A stretch of DNA of 64,000 nt from CAYVRJ01 sp964453645 (GTDB lineage Bacteria; Bacillota; Clostridia; Christensenellales; JAWKQI01), in the NCBI GenBank assembly GCA_964453645.1, contig CAYVRJ010000003.1, positions 62,001 to 126,000 of the forward strand, in the 5' to 3' direction. Positions 16,796 through 26,999 of this stretch are shown here, piece after piece. The notes beneath the pieces were generated by a model. That model saw only the letters and a list, made by a program, of their open reading frames with translations. It was not told the origin of the DNA and did no database searches. The position numbers and the translations under genes are program-made. Positions within the stretch are counted from its first letter, which is position 1; every line of letters starts with the position of its first letter.

Positions 16796-18715
16796 TTAAT
16801 ATTTACGAGCTTTTTCTATACACTCGATGAGTGACGCATAGGCCTCTTGCACAGCAGGTTTATTAGAAACCGCAGGAGTTCCCACCCTCCACCATGCGCC
16901 GTAACCGTTGGTCATGGTTTTGGGCAGCACTTTAATGTCGAACAACACGGGTTTTGTCTGTTTCTTGGCATCGAGAAGGGCGGTGCGAAGCTCTTCTTCG
17001 GTGCGAATGGTGTATGCAACGCAGCCGTAACCCTTGGCAATGGCTGCATAATCCACCGACAAGAAAGCTCCGTCGTGTTTGTTGGAATCTGTGCGATACC
17101 GAAGTTCGGTACACATGGTTGTGTTGCCCTGCGCATTTTGTAGGTTGTTGATGCAGCCAAAGCTTGCGTTGTCAAACAAAACCACGTTAATCTTTATATT
17201 TTCCTGTACGGCTGTGAGCAGTTCCGAGTGGAGCATCACAAAACTGCCGTCTCCCACCATGGAATAGACTTCCTTTTCTCCGATGGCCAGCTTAACACCC
17301 AGTGCACCCGAAATTTCGTATCCCATGCAGGAGTAGCCGTATTCCATGTTGTACGTATCGGGGGCTTTTGGCCGCCACATGCGCTGCATACAGCCGGGTA
17401 AACTGCCCGAAGACCCGATGACGCTGGCATCTTCGTCGATGAGTTCGTTCACAATACCCAACACCTTAGTCTGGGTGAGACATGCATTTAAATCCCGGGC
17501 GAAGTCGTGGGCGCTGTTGGCGTTTGCATCGTTTACTTCGGGGATAAATTCTTTTGTGTAATCGATATTGTCCAACCGATTCAGTTCTTTGTTCCACTTG
17601 TCTTTTGCCTGTGCGATCTCATGGCCGTATGCGGTTGTATACCCCCCAAGTTTTGCAGCCAGGGCGGGCAGTGCAACTTTGGCATCGGCGATTACGCGAA
17701 CGGCATCTAATTTATATGCTTGAAACTCCGAAACATTGATATTGACAAATGTAACATCTTCCCGAAACAGCCACTTGGAGGCGGTGGTAAAATCCGTGTA
17801 GCGGGTACCCACGCCGATGACCACATCTGCTTCTTTGGCAATTTCGTTGGCGGCAGAACAGCCCGTCACCCCCATGCCCCCCAGATTGAGGGGATGGTTC
17901 CACACCACGGCACTCTTTCCCGCCTGGGTTTCACCAAAGGGTATGTTGAAGGTTTCGGCAAAGTGCACAAACTCTTGGTGTGCTTCGGAATACCGAACAC
18001 CTCCACCGCAGATGAGCATGGGTTTCTTTGCATCTTTTATGATTTCAGCGGCTTGGCTGAGGGCGCGATCCGTCGCCGGTCTGCGCTCGATGTCGTGAAA
18101 ACGCTTTTTAAAGAAGGATTCCGGGTAGTCATAGGCTTCCCCTTCCACGTCTTGGGGCAGGGCAATGCACACAGCGCCGGTGTCGGCGGGGTCGGTGAGC
18201 ACGCGGAATGCGTTGATCATGGCAGACATGAGAATCTCCGGACGGGTAACCCTGTCGAAGTAGCGGCAGACGGGGCGGAAGGCGTCGTTGGTGGAGATGG
18301 ATAAATCATGGGTTTGCTCGATTTGTTGCAAGACCGGATCGGGCTGACGGCAGGCGTAGACATCGCCGGGCAGAAGGAGTACGGGGATGTTATTGGCGGT
18401 GGCGGTGGCAGCAGCGGTGACCATATTGGCAGCGCCGGGACCAACGGACGATGTGACAGCAAATATTTGTTTGCGTTTCATATGTTTTGCAAAGGCGATG
18501 GCCACGTGTGCCTGACCCTGTTCGTTTTTACCCTGATAGATTTCAAGGCCTTCGCCCTCCTGCTCCAGGCCGTTGCCCAGGCCTACTACGTTGCCGTGGC
18601 CGGGCAGCATGAGCACACCGCGGACAAAGGGGTGGACTTTGTCGTCGTAGCGGACGTACTGGTTTTTGATAAAGCGAACCAACGCTTGGGCCATTGTTAA
18701 GCGCACAGTCTTCAT
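16796..18715 (-). CDS. iolD: 3D-(3,5/4)-trihydroxycyclohexane-1,2-dione hydrolase
   Basis: Thiamine-diphosphate enzyme that hydrolyses the cyclic dione to 5-deoxy-glucuronate, opening the inositol ring. 639 residues, normal length. The ThDP-enzyme order is visible: the PYR domain with the catalytic Glu region ([20 protein letters not shown]), a central domain, and the PP domain with the [14 protein letters not shown] metal motif ending in FDN. GGAGG lies just before the ATG. It lies between iolB and iolG, with repeat copy 2 separating it from iolB. Confidence 0.95.
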   Translation of the reverse strand: MKTVRLTMAQALVRFIKNQYVRYDDKVHPFVRGVLMLPGHGNVVGLGNGLEQEGEGLEIYQGKNEQGQAHVAIAFAKHMKRKQIFAVTSSVGPGAANMVTAAATATANNIPVLLLPGDVYACRQPDPVLQQIEQTHDLSISTNDAFRPVCRYFDRVTRPEILMSAMINAFRVLTDPADTGAVCIALPQDVEGEAYDYPESFFKKRFHDIERRPATDRALSQAAEIIKDAKKPMLICGGGVRYSEAHQEFVHFAETFNIPFGETQAGKSAVVWNHPLNLGGMGVTGCSAANEIAKEADVVIGVGTRYTDFTTASKWLFREDVTFVNINVSEFQAYKLDAVRVIADAKVALPALAAKLGGYTTAYGHEIAQAKDKWNKELNRLDNIDYTKEFIPEVNDANANSAHDFARDLNACLTQTKVLGIVNELIDEDASVIGSSGSLPGCMQRMWRPKAPDTYNMEYGYSCMGYEISGALGVKLAIGEKEVYSMVGDGSFVMLHSELLTAVQENIKINVVLFDNASFGCINNLQNAQGNTTMCTELRYRTDSNKHDGAFLSVDYAAIAKGYGCVAYTIRTEEELRTALLDAKKQTKPVLFDIKVLPKTMTNGYGAWWRVGTPAVSNKPAVQEAYASLIECIEKARKY

Positions 18716-18748
18716 GTTTATCCTCCTGATTTAATTATTCTTTTATAG

Positions 18749-18970
18749 TGGGCTCTGCCCACACCCGTTTAGGGGTATTTTTAAAAAAATACCCCTAAAA
18801 ACCCCAAAAACTTTTTGACGCAAAGCTATCGCTTTGCTAAGGTTTATTCTTTAAAAATACTTTAGCAAAAGCGTTAGCTTTTGCGTTAAGAGGGGTCAAG
18901 GGGGAGTCATTCCCCCTTGCGGGTGTGGGCGGAGCCCATAAACGGGGTTTGGGGTGGAACCCCAAGAAAA
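18749..18970. repeat. MITE-like hairpin repeat with terminal inverted repeats, copy 2
   Basis: The left end TGGGCTCTGCCCACACCCG (18749-18767) and the reverse complement of the right end (18920-18938) match at 18 of 19 bases. Inside are AGGGGTATTTTT...AAAAATACCCCT, GCAAAGCTATCGCTTTGC, AGCAAAAGCGTTAGCTTTTGC and GGGGGA...TCCCCC stem-loops. To the right, CGGGGTTTGGGG...CCCC matches the reverse complement of the end of copy 1. No open reading frame fits inside, so it would depend on a transposase elsewhere. It fills the iolB-iolD gap and may attenuate downstream expression. Confidence 0.75.
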
Positions 18971-18981
18971 AAACCTAAACT

Positions 18982-19770
18982 CTATTTTTCCTGCCAAATG
19001 TGCTCGTTGGCATCGGGTCGCCACAGCCATTGGTGCTCGGGATCGTCGATCCGTGTCTTGAGCCAGGGATCGCCCTCTAAATGACGAATGCCCCATGCAT
19101 AACACATGGCATACCCCGGTGCAGCACATTGAGAGTGAAACTGGGATGTAATCATTGTTAACGAATTGTGGGTGGAGGTGTACACCTGCCCGTTGGCAAA
19201 ACTCACCCCAAACCCACAGGGTTTGTCAAACCTGTGAAAATAAACCTCGGGCTGAGGGTGATGATGGGGGGGATAGGAAGACCACTTGCCGGGAAAGTTC
19301 AACACTTCACCCAGCACCATGTTGGAAAAAGGTGCATTGTCGTAGTCGAAGATGGTCTTAATGTTTCGGCGCATACATCCCATCAGCTCTCCGTTGTTCC
19401 CGGCCTTTTGAATGTGTACGTGGGCGGGGGTGAAGAACACGGGGTCGTATGCGTTGGAATTGATGGTTTTTTGAATGTATAACTCGCTTTGTGCCTGAGC
19501 GGTGATGTTTACTTTTGTTTCTTTAGCTAACAGCAGGCAATAGGCCTCCTCCTCAAAGGTAGAAAGCCGCTTGGCTGTTTTTACTTCATTTAAATAAGAA
19601 AAGGTCACTTCCCCCTGGAAGAGCAGGATGGCTGTTTCCATTTCACACTCGAATAAATCAAATGTGTCTCCCGGGTTTAAGAGCAAGAGTCCCACTTCCA
19701 TCCGTGCCTCTTGGGAAACATCTAAATAGACGTTATACCCAGCCTGTAGCGCTGGTGAAGGTATAAACAT
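18982..19770 (-). CDS. iolB: 5-Deoxy-glucuronate isomerase
   Basis: Converts 5-deoxy-glucuronate to 2-deoxy-5-keto-gluconate, the fourth step of inositol breakdown. 262-residue bicupin. Metal-binding residues are visible in YPPHHHPQPEVYFHRF (about residue 170), and the C-terminus carries the family GIRHLEGDPW and DEPEHQW-like segment. The ATG giving MFIPSPAL is chosen because GGAGG lies eight bases upstream; the first in-frame ATG is 18 codons earlier without one. It is first in transcription order after iolR. Confidence 0.93.
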   Translation of the reverse strand: MFIPSPALQAGYNVYLDVSQEARMEVGLLLLNPGDTFDLFECEMETAILLFQGEVTFSYLNEVKTAKRLSTFEEEAYCLLLAKETKVNITAQAQSELYIQKTINSNAYDPVFFTPAHVHIQKAGNNGELMGCMRRNIKTIFDYDNAPFSNMVLGEVLNFPGKWSSYPPHHHPQPEVYFHRFDKPCGFGVSFANGQVYTSTHNSLTMITSQFHSQCAAPGYAMCYAWGIRHLEGDPWLKTRIDDPEHQWLWRPDANEHIWQEK

Positions 19771-19864
19771 GAGCAAGACCTCCGCAATGTTTACTATATA
19801 TTCAATATACATGAAACATAACAAAAGTGCAATACTTTTTGATCAACTGTTGATAATTTATTGT

Positions 19865-20623
19865 TTAATTTGAGGTGACAATCTCAATATTGTTTGTCAT
19901 ACAGTAGCGAAATACGTCGTTGTTGGGCATGGTTTCAGTGACAATGGCCGAAATGCGCTCCAAGGGGCAAAAGGAGAGAGTGGCTTCTCTGCCAAATTTT
20001 GAGCTGTCCGCCAACACGTAAACAAAATTGGAGCGGGAGACGATTCCCCGCTTGATCTCTGCATCTAAATAGGAGTTGTTTGTAAACCCAGCGTTCACAG
20101 ATATACCCGTACACGCCATAAACGCTTTGTTAATCCGCAATCCCTCCAGCGATTCGTAGGCGGAAATGCCCACAAAGGAATCGGTGGGGGCAGAATAAAA
20201 CCCACCCAAGGAGATGACACTAAAGGACGTTTGTTTTGTGGCTAGTTTCAGCACAGTCAAGCAGTTGGCAATCACCGTAATGTTCTTTTTGTTTTGTATG
20301 TTGGGTATGATGTGATGGGCTGTGGTACCCGAATCGATAAAAATGCTGTCCCCGTCTGCAACAAACCGGGAGGCCAATTGGCCGATCAACTGTTTTGCCC
20401 CCGAGTTTTCCACAATGCGCTCGGGCACGGGAATAATTCCCTGAGGGTTGTGGGCGGTGACACCCCCATACACTTTGCTCACATATCCCCGGGCCTCCAG
20501 CTCGTTGAGATCCCGTCGAATGGTGTTTTTGGACACTTCAAAGGTTTCGCACAGTTCCTCCACCGTGACAGCACCTTTGGATAAAATATATTGCTCAATT
20601 GCATTTAATCTGCTTAATTTCAA
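19865..20623 (-). CDS. iolR: DeoR-family repressor, probably of the inositol genes
   Basis: A 252-residue DeoR-type regulator. The N-terminal winged helix-turn-helix reads VTVEELCETFEVSKNTIRRDLNELE, followed by a DeoRC sugar-phosphate-sensing domain (SIFIDSGTTAHHI). In Bacillus the homologue IolR is released by 2-deoxy-5-keto-gluconate 6-phosphate. The start is TTG with GAGGTG a few bases upstream. It sits at the divergence point of the two inositol strands, the expected position for a regulator of both. Assignment as IolR rests on this context. Confidence 0.8.
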   Translation of the reverse strand: MKLSRLNAIEQYILSKGAVTVEELCETFEVSKNTIRRDLNELEARGYVSKVYGGVTAHNPQGIIPVPERIVENSGAKQLIGQLASRFVADGDSIFIDSGTTAHHIIPNIQNKKNITVIANCLTVLKLATKQTSFSVISLGGFYSAPTDSFVGISAYESLEGLRINKAFMACTGISVNAGFTNNSYLDAEIKRGIVSRSNFVYVLADSSKFGREATLSFCPLERISAIVTETMPNNDVFRYCMTNNIEIVTSN

Positions 20624-20733
20624 AAAATCACCTCATTAATAATACACTGCTTTATTTTAGTTTAACCTTAAATCGTTCAAAAAATATTTTACCAGAAAAG
20701 TTTTAAAATGCAAAATAAAAATTAAAAAAATTA

Positions 20734-20762
20734 TTGTATTTTTTTATGACAGGTGATAAAAT
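20734..20762 (+). promoter_or_regulatory. Probable promoter for the plus-strand inositol/triose operon
   Basis: TTGTAT, 17 bases, TAAAAT in the AT-rich divergent region between iolR and the GAPDH gene. The -35 is imperfect. The 215-base gap (20624-20838) must also hold the iolR promoter and any operator. Confidence 0.5.
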
Positions 20763-20838
20763 GATCTAAATGTAATAAGAATAACATCATTAAGTTACCA
20801 AGAGTATAGCAAATAATTGAGTTATGGAGGCAAAGCAA

Positions 20839-21858
20839 ATGTCAAAAGTTAAGGTTGGTGTGGCGGGTTATGGCGTAATCGGTCTTAGGTTGGCCGAAGG
20901 TGTGCTGATGCAAGGCGATATGGAACTGGTGGGCGTTGCGGATGTGGCTCCAACGCTTTCCGTCAGGGCATTGGCTGAACGGGGGATGCCCTATCCCTTT
21001 TACAACGCACTGCCCGAAAACGAGGGAATTTTAAAAGAAGCGGGTGTAACCATTTCGGGGAGTATGGAGGATTTGGTCTCCCAGTGTGATATTATGCTGG
21101 ATGCCACCAGTGCGGGCATTGGCGCAAAAAATAAGGAACTCTATGCAAAGATGGGTAAAAAAGCTGTCTTTCAGGGGGGCGAGAAGAACAGCGTGGCAGA
21201 CGTGTTCTTCCACGGATATGCCAACTACGAAAAGGGTTTGGGTCAACAGTTTCTAAAACTCACCTCCTGCAACACCACGGGGCTAATCCGCACTGTGGAT
21301 TGCCTTGACCGGGCCTTTGGCTGTGAAAGAGTTGCCATTACCATCATTCGAAGGGTTGCCGATCCCGGCGACTACCACAGGGGGTTGACGAACGCCCTGC
21401 AAGTGGATAAAGCGCCCTCCCATCAGGCGGTGGATCTAATGACCATCATGCCCCACGTGGAGGCCACAGGCATTTTGGTGCATACCCCCGTGACCCACGG
21501 GCACATCATCACCGTTGTTGCCAAAACAAAGAAAAATATATCCAAAGAAGAAGCCTTGGAAGTGTTCAACACACATCCAAGAATCCGAGTGGTTCGGTTA
21601 AAAGACGGATTTTTGGGCAATGCGTCCCTGTTCCGATATGCAAGGGACTTAAACCTGCCCAGAGCAGATATGTATGAAATTGCCTTGTGGGAGGACACCA
21701 TTGTGAAAACCGGGGAGGACATCATGTTTGCCATCAACATCCCCCAAGAATCGGTGGTCATCCCCGAGAGTATGGATGCCATTCGGGCTGCCCTTGAAAT
21801 GCAGACAACCAGAGACAGCGGCACGGGGCAAACCAATCAATATTTACATATGAAGTAA
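20839..21858 (+). CDS. Archaeal-type (type II) glyceraldehyde-3-phosphate dehydrogenase
   Basis: Phosphorylating GAPDH: glyceraldehyde-3-phosphate plus phosphate and NAD(P) to 1,3-bisphosphoglycerate. It resembles the archaeal type II enzyme, not bacterial GapA: the N-terminal VAGYGVIGLRLAEGV, TSAGIGAKNKELY, AVFQGGEK and the active-site SCNTTGLIRT are those of methanogen enzymes, with the nucleophilic Cys in SCNTTG. 339 residues, normal length. The start follows GGAGG eight bases upstream; an ATG five codons earlier would lie over that site. It is followed by an archaeal-type phosphoglycerate kinase, forming a two-step module within the inositol locus. Confidence 0.9.
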   Translation: MSKVKVGVAGYGVIGLRLAEGVLMQGDMELVGVADVAPTLSVRALAERGMPYPFYNALPENEGILKEAGVTISGSMEDLVSQCDIMLDATSAGIGAKNKELYAKMGKKAVFQGGEKNSVADVFFHGYANYEKGLGQQFLKLTSCNTTGLIRTVDCLDRAFGCERVAITIIRRVADPGDYHRGLTNALQVDKAPSHQAVDLMTIMPHVEATGILVHTPVTHGHIITVVAKTKKNISKEEALEVFNTHPRIRVVRLKDGFLGNASLFRYARDLNLPRADMYEIALWEDTIVKTGEDIMFAINIPQESVVIPESMDAIRAALEMQTTRDSGTGQTNQYLHMK

Positions 21859-21980
21859 GTGCCAAAAATGGTGCTCTTATGTGATTGATTTACACAGTTG
21901 TTTATGAAAGAACAGCGTAACTTTTACAGTATCTCTTAGACCACGTATGCCGCACGTGTTGCGGTGGAATGGAGTTTTTT

Positions 21981-23225
21981 ATGAGGTTTGGCATTAACAC
22001 CTTGGACGACTTTGAATTTTCGGGTAAAACTGTGCTGCTCCGGGTGGACATCAACCAACCGGTGGACAGGGAGACCAACAGACTAAAAGACATCACCCGC
22101 ATTAAAGCCAGCATCAAGACGATTCAAGAACTGTGCGGCAAGGGGGCAAAGGTGGTGCTGCTGGCCCATCAGGGCAGCGACATCGAATATAAAAATTTCT
22201 ATACCACACAACCCCACGCCACTGTGTTGAGTGAACTATTAAATAAGGAAGTAAAATTTATCGACGACGTGTGCGGCCCTGCTGCCCGGCAGATGATTCA
22301 AAACCTGGGGTCTGGAGAAGTGCTGCTCTTGGACAACGTTCGCTTCGTCTCGGAAGAACAGACCCTGTTCGAACTAAAACTCAACTTAACCCACCAACAG
22401 CAATCAAAGACGCTGTTGGTGCAAAAGTTATATCCCTTGGCAGATATTTATGTTTGCGATGCCTTTGCCGCAGCACACAGGGATCAGCCCTCCCTATGTG
22501 GCTTTGAAATGCTGTTACCCTCGGCCATGGGAAGGTTGTTCGAAGAGGAGTTTTGTGTGATACAGGGTATTATGGAAAAGCCCCAGCGCCCCTGTGTATT
22601 CGTGCTGGGCGGGGCCAAGATTGCAGATGCTTTTATGATGATGCAGACGGTGCTTAAAAACGGTGTGGCCGACAACATATTGACAGGGGGACTTGTGGCA
22701 AATATAATGCTGATTGCCAAGGGTTTGGATATCGGCAAGGGTTCATACGACTTTATTGAACAGAGCGGTTATATAAAGTTTGTGGAAACGGCAAAGGAAA
22801 TTCTATCGTCCTACGGAGATAAAATTCAACTGCCCACAGATTTGGCCTATAGTGAGGAGGGCAAACGAGTAGAAGTGCCCACAACGGCACTGCCCGACAA
22901 TCCCCTGTTAGACATTGGGGAACACACGGCAACCCACTATGCATCTGTCATCGCCAATGCAAAGACGGTATTTGTCAACGGTCCCATGGGGGTTTTCGAA
23001 AAGCCCGAGACGGAACTGGGTACGAAAACAGTTTGGGAGGCACTGGCAAACACCAATGGGTTTAGCGTGGTGGGCGGGGGAGACAGTATCACCGCAACCA
23101 ACAAATACGGTTTGTTTGACAAAATGTCCTATATCTGCACCGGAGGCGGGGCACTGATTCGGTTTTTAACAGGCGAAGAACTGCCCGTAGTGGCTGCACT
23201 CAAATATGCAGCAAAACAATTTTAA
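21981..23225 (+). CDS. Archaeal-type phosphoglycerate kinase
   Basis: Transfers phosphate from 1,3-bisphosphoglycerate to ADP, giving 3-phosphoglycerate and ATP. 414 residues. The N-terminal LLRVDINQPVD, LKDITRIKAS, VVLLAHQGS and LLLDNVRF segments match archaeal PGK (bacterial enzymes read DfNVPl and SHLGRP). The C-terminal nucleotide-binding segment VVGGGDSITATNKYG is present. The start is the ATG with GGAG six bases upstream. Directly follows the archaeal-type GAPDH. Confidence 0.9.
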   Translation: MRFGINTLDDFEFSGKTVLLRVDINQPVDRETNRLKDITRIKASIKTIQELCGKGAKVVLLAHQGSDIEYKNFYTTQPHATVLSELLNKEVKFIDDVCGPAARQMIQNLGSGEVLLLDNVRFVSEEQTLFELKLNLTHQQQSKTLLVQKLYPLADIYVCDAFAAAHRDQPSLCGFEMLLPSAMGRLFEEEFCVIQGIMEKPQRPCVFVLGGAKIADAFMMMQTVLKNGVADNILTGGLVANIMLIAKGLDIGKGSYDFIEQSGYIKFVETAKEILSSYGDKIQLPTDLAYSEEGKRVEVPTTALPDNPLLDIGEHTATHYASVIANAKTVFVNGPMGVFEKPETELGTKTVWEALANTNGFSVVGGGDSITATNKYGLFDKMSYICTGGGALIRFLTGEELPVVAALKYAAKQF

Positions 23226-23244
23226 TTGGAGGAAATAACAAAAC

Positions 23245-24417
23245 ATGAGCTTGCGCGAAAAAGCATTGGAGCTGCACGAGAAGTGGGCAGGAAAGATTGA
23301 AGTAATTGCACGCTGCCCCGCACAGACAAAAGAAGATTTAACCATGGCCTATACCCCCGGGGTGGCCGAACCCTGTTTGGAGATCAGCCGGGATGTAGAC
23401 TTGTCCTATACATATACCAGAAGGTGGAATACCGTTGCCGTTGTCACCGACGGCACAGCCGTGCTGGGCCTTGGAGATATCGGCCCCGAGGCGGGCATGC
23501 CCGTTATGGAGGGCAAGTGCGTCTTATTTAAGACCTTTGGAGATGTGGATGCCTTTCCCCTGTGCATACGCTCCAAAGATGTGGACGATATTGTAAACAC
23601 CGTTCGATTGCTGGCGGGAAGTTTCGGAGGCGTTAATTTAGAAGATATTTCTGCTCCCCGGTGTTTTGAAATTGAGCGCAGACTGAAAGAGTGCTGCGAC
23701 ATTCCCATTTTCCACGACGATCAGCACGGCACAGCCGTTGTTGCGACGGCAGCGATGATCAACGCATGCAGGCTCACAAAGCGCAACATATCCGATTTAA
23801 AGGCTGTTGTGAGCGGTGCGGGTGCATCGGCCATTGCGGTGACAAGATTACTCATGCACATGGGTCTCAAAGAAGTGATCCTGTGCGACAGACAAGGGGC
23901 GATTTACCAGGGAAGAGACAACCTAAACCCCGAGAAGGAACTGATGGCAAAGATCACCAATCGTGAGAAGCGTTCGGGTTCTCTGGCCGAAATGATGGTG
24001 GGTGCAGACGTGTTCTTCGGCCTGTCCGGCCCCGGAATCGTCTCTAAAGAGATGGTTGAGTCCATGGCTAAAAACCCCATGATCTTCCCCATGTCCAACC
24101 CCACTCCTGAAATCTTCCCCGAAGAGGCGCTGGCGGCAGGTGCTGCCGTTGTGGGCACGGGCAGAAGTGATTTCCCCAACCAGATCAACAACGTGCTGGC
24201 ATTCCCCGGCATATTCAGAGGGGCGTTGGACGTGCGTGCCAGCGATATCAACGATGAAATGAAGGTTGCAGCAGCTATTGCTATTGCGGAGCTGATTGCC
24301 GACGACGAACTGAGGCCGGATTATATCATCCCCGCAGCGTTCGATGCCCGGGTGGGTGAGGCGGTTGCCAAGAAAGTGGCACAGGCTGCAAGAGATACGG
24401 GCGTTGCCCGTATATAA
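23245..24417 (+). CDS. NAD(P)-dependent malic enzyme
   Basis: Oxidative decarboxylation of L-malate to pyruvate and CO2. 390 residues, the short bacterial form without a phosphotransacetylase tail. Motifs: [11 protein letters not shown] near the N-terminus, [15 protein letters not shown], the metal-site FHDDQHGTA near residue 155, the Rossmann [13 protein letters not shown], and [20 protein letters not shown] precedes the ATG. It lies between phosphoglycerate kinase and a LarA-family racemase; with the racemase it suggests use of both malate enantiomers, which is inference. Confidence 0.92.
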   Translation: MSLREKALELHEKWAGKIEVIARCPAQTKEDLTMAYTPGVAEPCLEISRDVDLSYTYTRRWNTVAVVTDGTAVLGLGDIGPEAGMPVMEGKCVLFKTFGDVDAFPLCIRSKDVDDIVNTVRLLAGSFGGVNLEDISAPRCFEIERRLKECCDIPIFHDDQHGTAVVATAAMINACRLTKRNISDLKAVVSGAGASAIAVTRLLMHMGLKEVILCDRQGAIYQGRDNLNPEKELMAKITNREKRSGSLAEMMVGADVFFGLSGPGIVSKEMVESMAKNPMIFPMSNPTPEIFPEEALAAGAAVVGTGRSDFPNQINNVLAFPGIFRGALDVRASDINDEMKVAAAIAIAELIADDELRPDYIIPAAFDARVGEAVAKKVAQAARDTGVARI

Positions 24418-24426
24418 CAGATAGCC

Positions 24427-25680
24427 ATGAGAGCGGAAGTAGGTTTTGGCAAGGGAACCATGGCTGTGGATATCCCGGATGATCAATTGCTGGCGGTGCT
24501 CAAACCCAATCAAGTGGATACGGGCAATCAATCGGGCAGGGAGGAGATCGTTCGTGCACTCAACAATCCCATTGGCTCAGTTAGGCTTCGGGAACGCGTG
24601 CACAAGGGGGATCGAGTGGTTATTGTCACCAGTGACATAACTCGTCCTCTGCCCACATATGAATGTATGCCCCCACTTTTGGACGAACTCTACGCCGGGG
24701 GCGTGAACAGGCAGGACATCACCTTGGTGTTTGCCCTGGGCTCACACCGGTTTCATACCCCTGAGGAGATGAAAAAGCTGGCGGGGGAGAGGGCTGTAAA
24801 CGAAATCAACGTGATGGATGGAGACTACAGCGATTGTGTCCACATTGGTTTTACCTCCTTTGGTACGCCGGTGGATATCGTGCGCACGGTGGCTGAGGCG
24901 GATATATGTATCTGCCTTGGCAACATTGAGTACCACTACTTCGCCGGGTACAGCGGGGGTGCAAAAGCTATCATGCCCGGGGTGTCCACCCGGGAAGCCA
25001 TTCAGGCCAACCACTCCCGCATGGTGCACAGCACGGCCTGTGCCGGTGAACTGGATAAAAACCCAGTGCGATTGGATATCGAAGAAGCTGCACAGATGTT
25101 TGGTGTGGATTTCATTCTCAACGTGGTGCTCAGCGAAAAGAAGGAGATACTCCGCGCGTTTGCTGGGGATGTGGTTGGTGCCCACCGGGAGGGGTGTAAG
25201 TTTTTAGATTCCCTCTACCTCTGCGAAATTCCAGACCGTGGGGATATCGTCATCGTGTCTCAAGGGGGGTATCCCAAGGATATCAACCTGTATCAAACCC
25301 AAAAGGCGCTGGACAACGCCAAACACGCTGTGAAAGACGGCGGTATCATCATTCTTGTGGGTTCGTGCGCCGAAGGGTTGGGGGAACACGTCTTTGAGCA
25401 GTGGATCACCCAAGCCGAAACGGCCCGGTCCATGGTGGATCGCATACAGCGAGACTTCCAATTGGGGGGGCACAAGGCTGCCGCAATCGGCATGGTGTTA
25501 GAAAGTGCAGAAATTTATCTGGTCTCCGATCTGCCCGACGAGCTTGTGTTAAACATCTTTTTAAAACCCTATTCTACTGTTCAGCTTGCCCTTGACCATG
25601 CGCTTTTGCAAAAGGGAAAAGATGCAACCATTGTATTCATGCCCTACGGCGGTTCCACATTGCCCAGGGTGAAAAAATAA
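24427..25680 (+). CDS. LarA-family nickel-pincer 2-hydroxyacid racemase
   Basis: A 417-residue homologue of lactate racemase LarA, which uses a nickel-pincer nucleotide tethered to a lysine. The expected residues are visible: GSHRFHTPEE (family His near 110), YHYFAGYSGGAKAIMPGV with the cofactor-binding Lys and preceding His, and NHSRM (next His). Close homologues act on lactate, malate, 2-hydroxyglutarate, phenyllactate or gluconate. The malic enzyme ten bases upstream makes malate a reasonable guess here. The cofactor genes larB, larC and larE are not in the window. The ribosome site is weak, suggesting coupling to the upstream gene. Confidence 0.85.
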   Translation: MRAEVGFGKGTMAVDIPDDQLLAVLKPNQVDTGNQSGREEIVRALNNPIGSVRLRERVHKGDRVVIVTSDITRPLPTYECMPPLLDELYAGGVNRQDITLVFALGSHRFHTPEEMKKLAGERAVNEINVMDGDYSDCVHIGFTSFGTPVDIVRTVAEADICICLGNIEYHYFAGYSGGAKAIMPGVSTREAIQANHSRMVHSTACAGELDKNPVRLDIEEAAQMFGVDFILNVVLSEKKEILRAFAGDVVGAHREGCKFLDSLYLCEIPDRGDIVIVSQGGYPKDINLYQTQKALDNAKHAVKDGGIIILVGSCAEGLGEHVFEQWITQAETARSMVDRIQRDFQLGGHKAAAIGMVLESAEIYLVSDLPDELVLNIFLKPYSTVQLALDHALLQKGKDATIVFMPYGGSTLPRVKK

Positions 25681-25708
25681 TAAAAAGTAAGTGAGGAGCT
25701 GATTATCT

Positions 25709-26644
25709 ATGTTAAAGGCGGATAAGGGAATATTCGGGAAAGCAGCCTTGTTTAAGTCCGAAAAGGTCACATTGGGTATTGCGCCCATCGGCTGGTGTAA
25801 CGACGACATGCCCGAACTGGGCGGGGAGTGCACCTTTGAGCAAATCGTTTCCGAGATGGCACTGGCGGGATTTACGGGCACCGAGATCGGCAATAAATAT
25901 CCTAAGGATGCCAAGGTTTTAAAAGCAGCGCTGGATCTCCGGGGTATGAGGGTGGCTAGCCGTTGGTTTTCCTCCTTCTTGGTGGAAAAACCCTTTGCCG
26001 AGACGGAACAAGCCTTTGTTGCGGAACTGGATTTTTTGGAGAGTGTGGGCTGCAACAGAATTAACGTGTCCGAGCAGAGCCACAGCATTCAGGGGCAGAT
26101 GGATACGCCGGTATTTTCGGGCAAGTACGTGCTTCAAATAGAGGAGTGGGATAGATTGTGCGGCGGACTCACTCGCCTTGGAAAAATTGCAAAGGACAGG
26201 GGATTTAAACTCTGCTTCCACCACCACATGGGCACCGTTGTGCAGACCGAAGAAGAAGTGGATAAACTCATGGAGGGCACCAACCCAGATCTGGTGTTCC
26301 TGTGCTTCGACACCGGTCACTTTGAATTTGCAGGGGTGAGCGCCACGAAGATGTTGCATAAATATGTGTCAAGAGTAGGACACGTCCACTTAAAGGACAT
26401 TCGTCCCGAAGTGATTGCAAAGGCCAAAAACGAGAATTGGAGCTTCCTCAAGTCCGTGCGGGAGGGTGCCTTCACCGTGCCGGGAGACGGCAGTTATGCC
26501 TTCCCCGAAGCTTTTGAAATTTTGTCCAAAGCTTCATACACCGGCTGGCTGCTGGTGGAAGCGGAGCAAGATCCAGCAAAAGCCAATCCCTTGGAATACG
26601 CCATCAAGGCACGGAACTACATTCAAAAGCACACCGGAATATGA
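25709..26644 (+). CDS. iolE: Inosose dehydratase
   Basis: Dehydrates scyllo-inosose to 3D-(3,5/4)-trihydroxycyclohexane-1,2-dione, the substrate of IolD. 311-residue TIM-barrel enzyme of the xylose-isomerase-like family. IolE-specific segments are APIGWCNDDMPELGG at the N-terminus, GTEIGNKYP, SRWFSSF, CFHHHMGTVVQT (metal-site His/Glu region) and FDTGHFEFAG. AGGAG precedes the ATG. It ends the GAPDH-PGK-malic enzyme-LarA run, so that run is physically inside the inositol locus. Confidence 0.93.
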   Translation: MLKADKGIFGKAALFKSEKVTLGIAPIGWCNDDMPELGGECTFEQIVSEMALAGFTGTEIGNKYPKDAKVLKAALDLRGMRVASRWFSSFLVEKPFAETEQAFVAELDFLESVGCNRINVSEQSHSIQGQMDTPVFSGKYVLQIEEWDRLCGGLTRLGKIAKDRGFKLCFHHHMGTVVQTEEEVDKLMEGTNPDLVFLCFDTGHFEFAGVSATKMLHKYVSRVGHVHLKDIRPEVIAKAKNENWSFLKSVREGAFTVPGDGSYAFPEAFEILSKASYTGWLLVEAEQDPAKANPLEYAIKARNYIQKHTGI

Positions 26645-26999
26645 TCAGCATTGAATAGTATATAGTGATATTTTTTACAGTTAATTTCATTTTTCATTGG
26701 TTTTGCGGCAAATAGGGCACGTGCTTTCACGGGTTTTATTTGCCGTATCACTAAAACATGTGTCGAATTATGACATGATGGGTAATTTGACACAACATTA
26801 TTCGCTTGAATGAGTATATATAGGTTTGTTTGTAATCAAATGCTATTGACTTTTGTGAAATAATATAGTATCATCAAACAAAACTCAAAATACTATTCAA
26901 GTGTACGCATTCTAAACAATTTTATCAATTTAAGGAAATGTAATTAGGAATTTTGTTTTGCCCTTGGGCAAATAAACATAATCAAAAAGGAGAAGACAA
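26645..26999. other. 355-base intergenic region with dyad and promoter
   Basis: Holds a 9-bp inverted repeat CGGCAAATA (26706-26714) / TATTTGCCG (26737-26745) with no T run, which could be an operator or weak terminator, and the ABC transporter promoter at 26846-26874. The remainder is AT-rich and I see no gene in it. Confidence 0.6.
26846..26874 (+). promoter_or_regulatory. Sigma-A promoter of the sugar ABC transporter operon
   Basis: TTGACT, 17 bases, TATCAT, about 125 bases before the binding-protein ATG, leaving a long leader. Confidence 0.65.

Noticed and set aside
26706..26745. Terminator after iolE
   Set aside because: The 9-bp dyad has no T run on either strand and a long loop; kept only as a possible operator.
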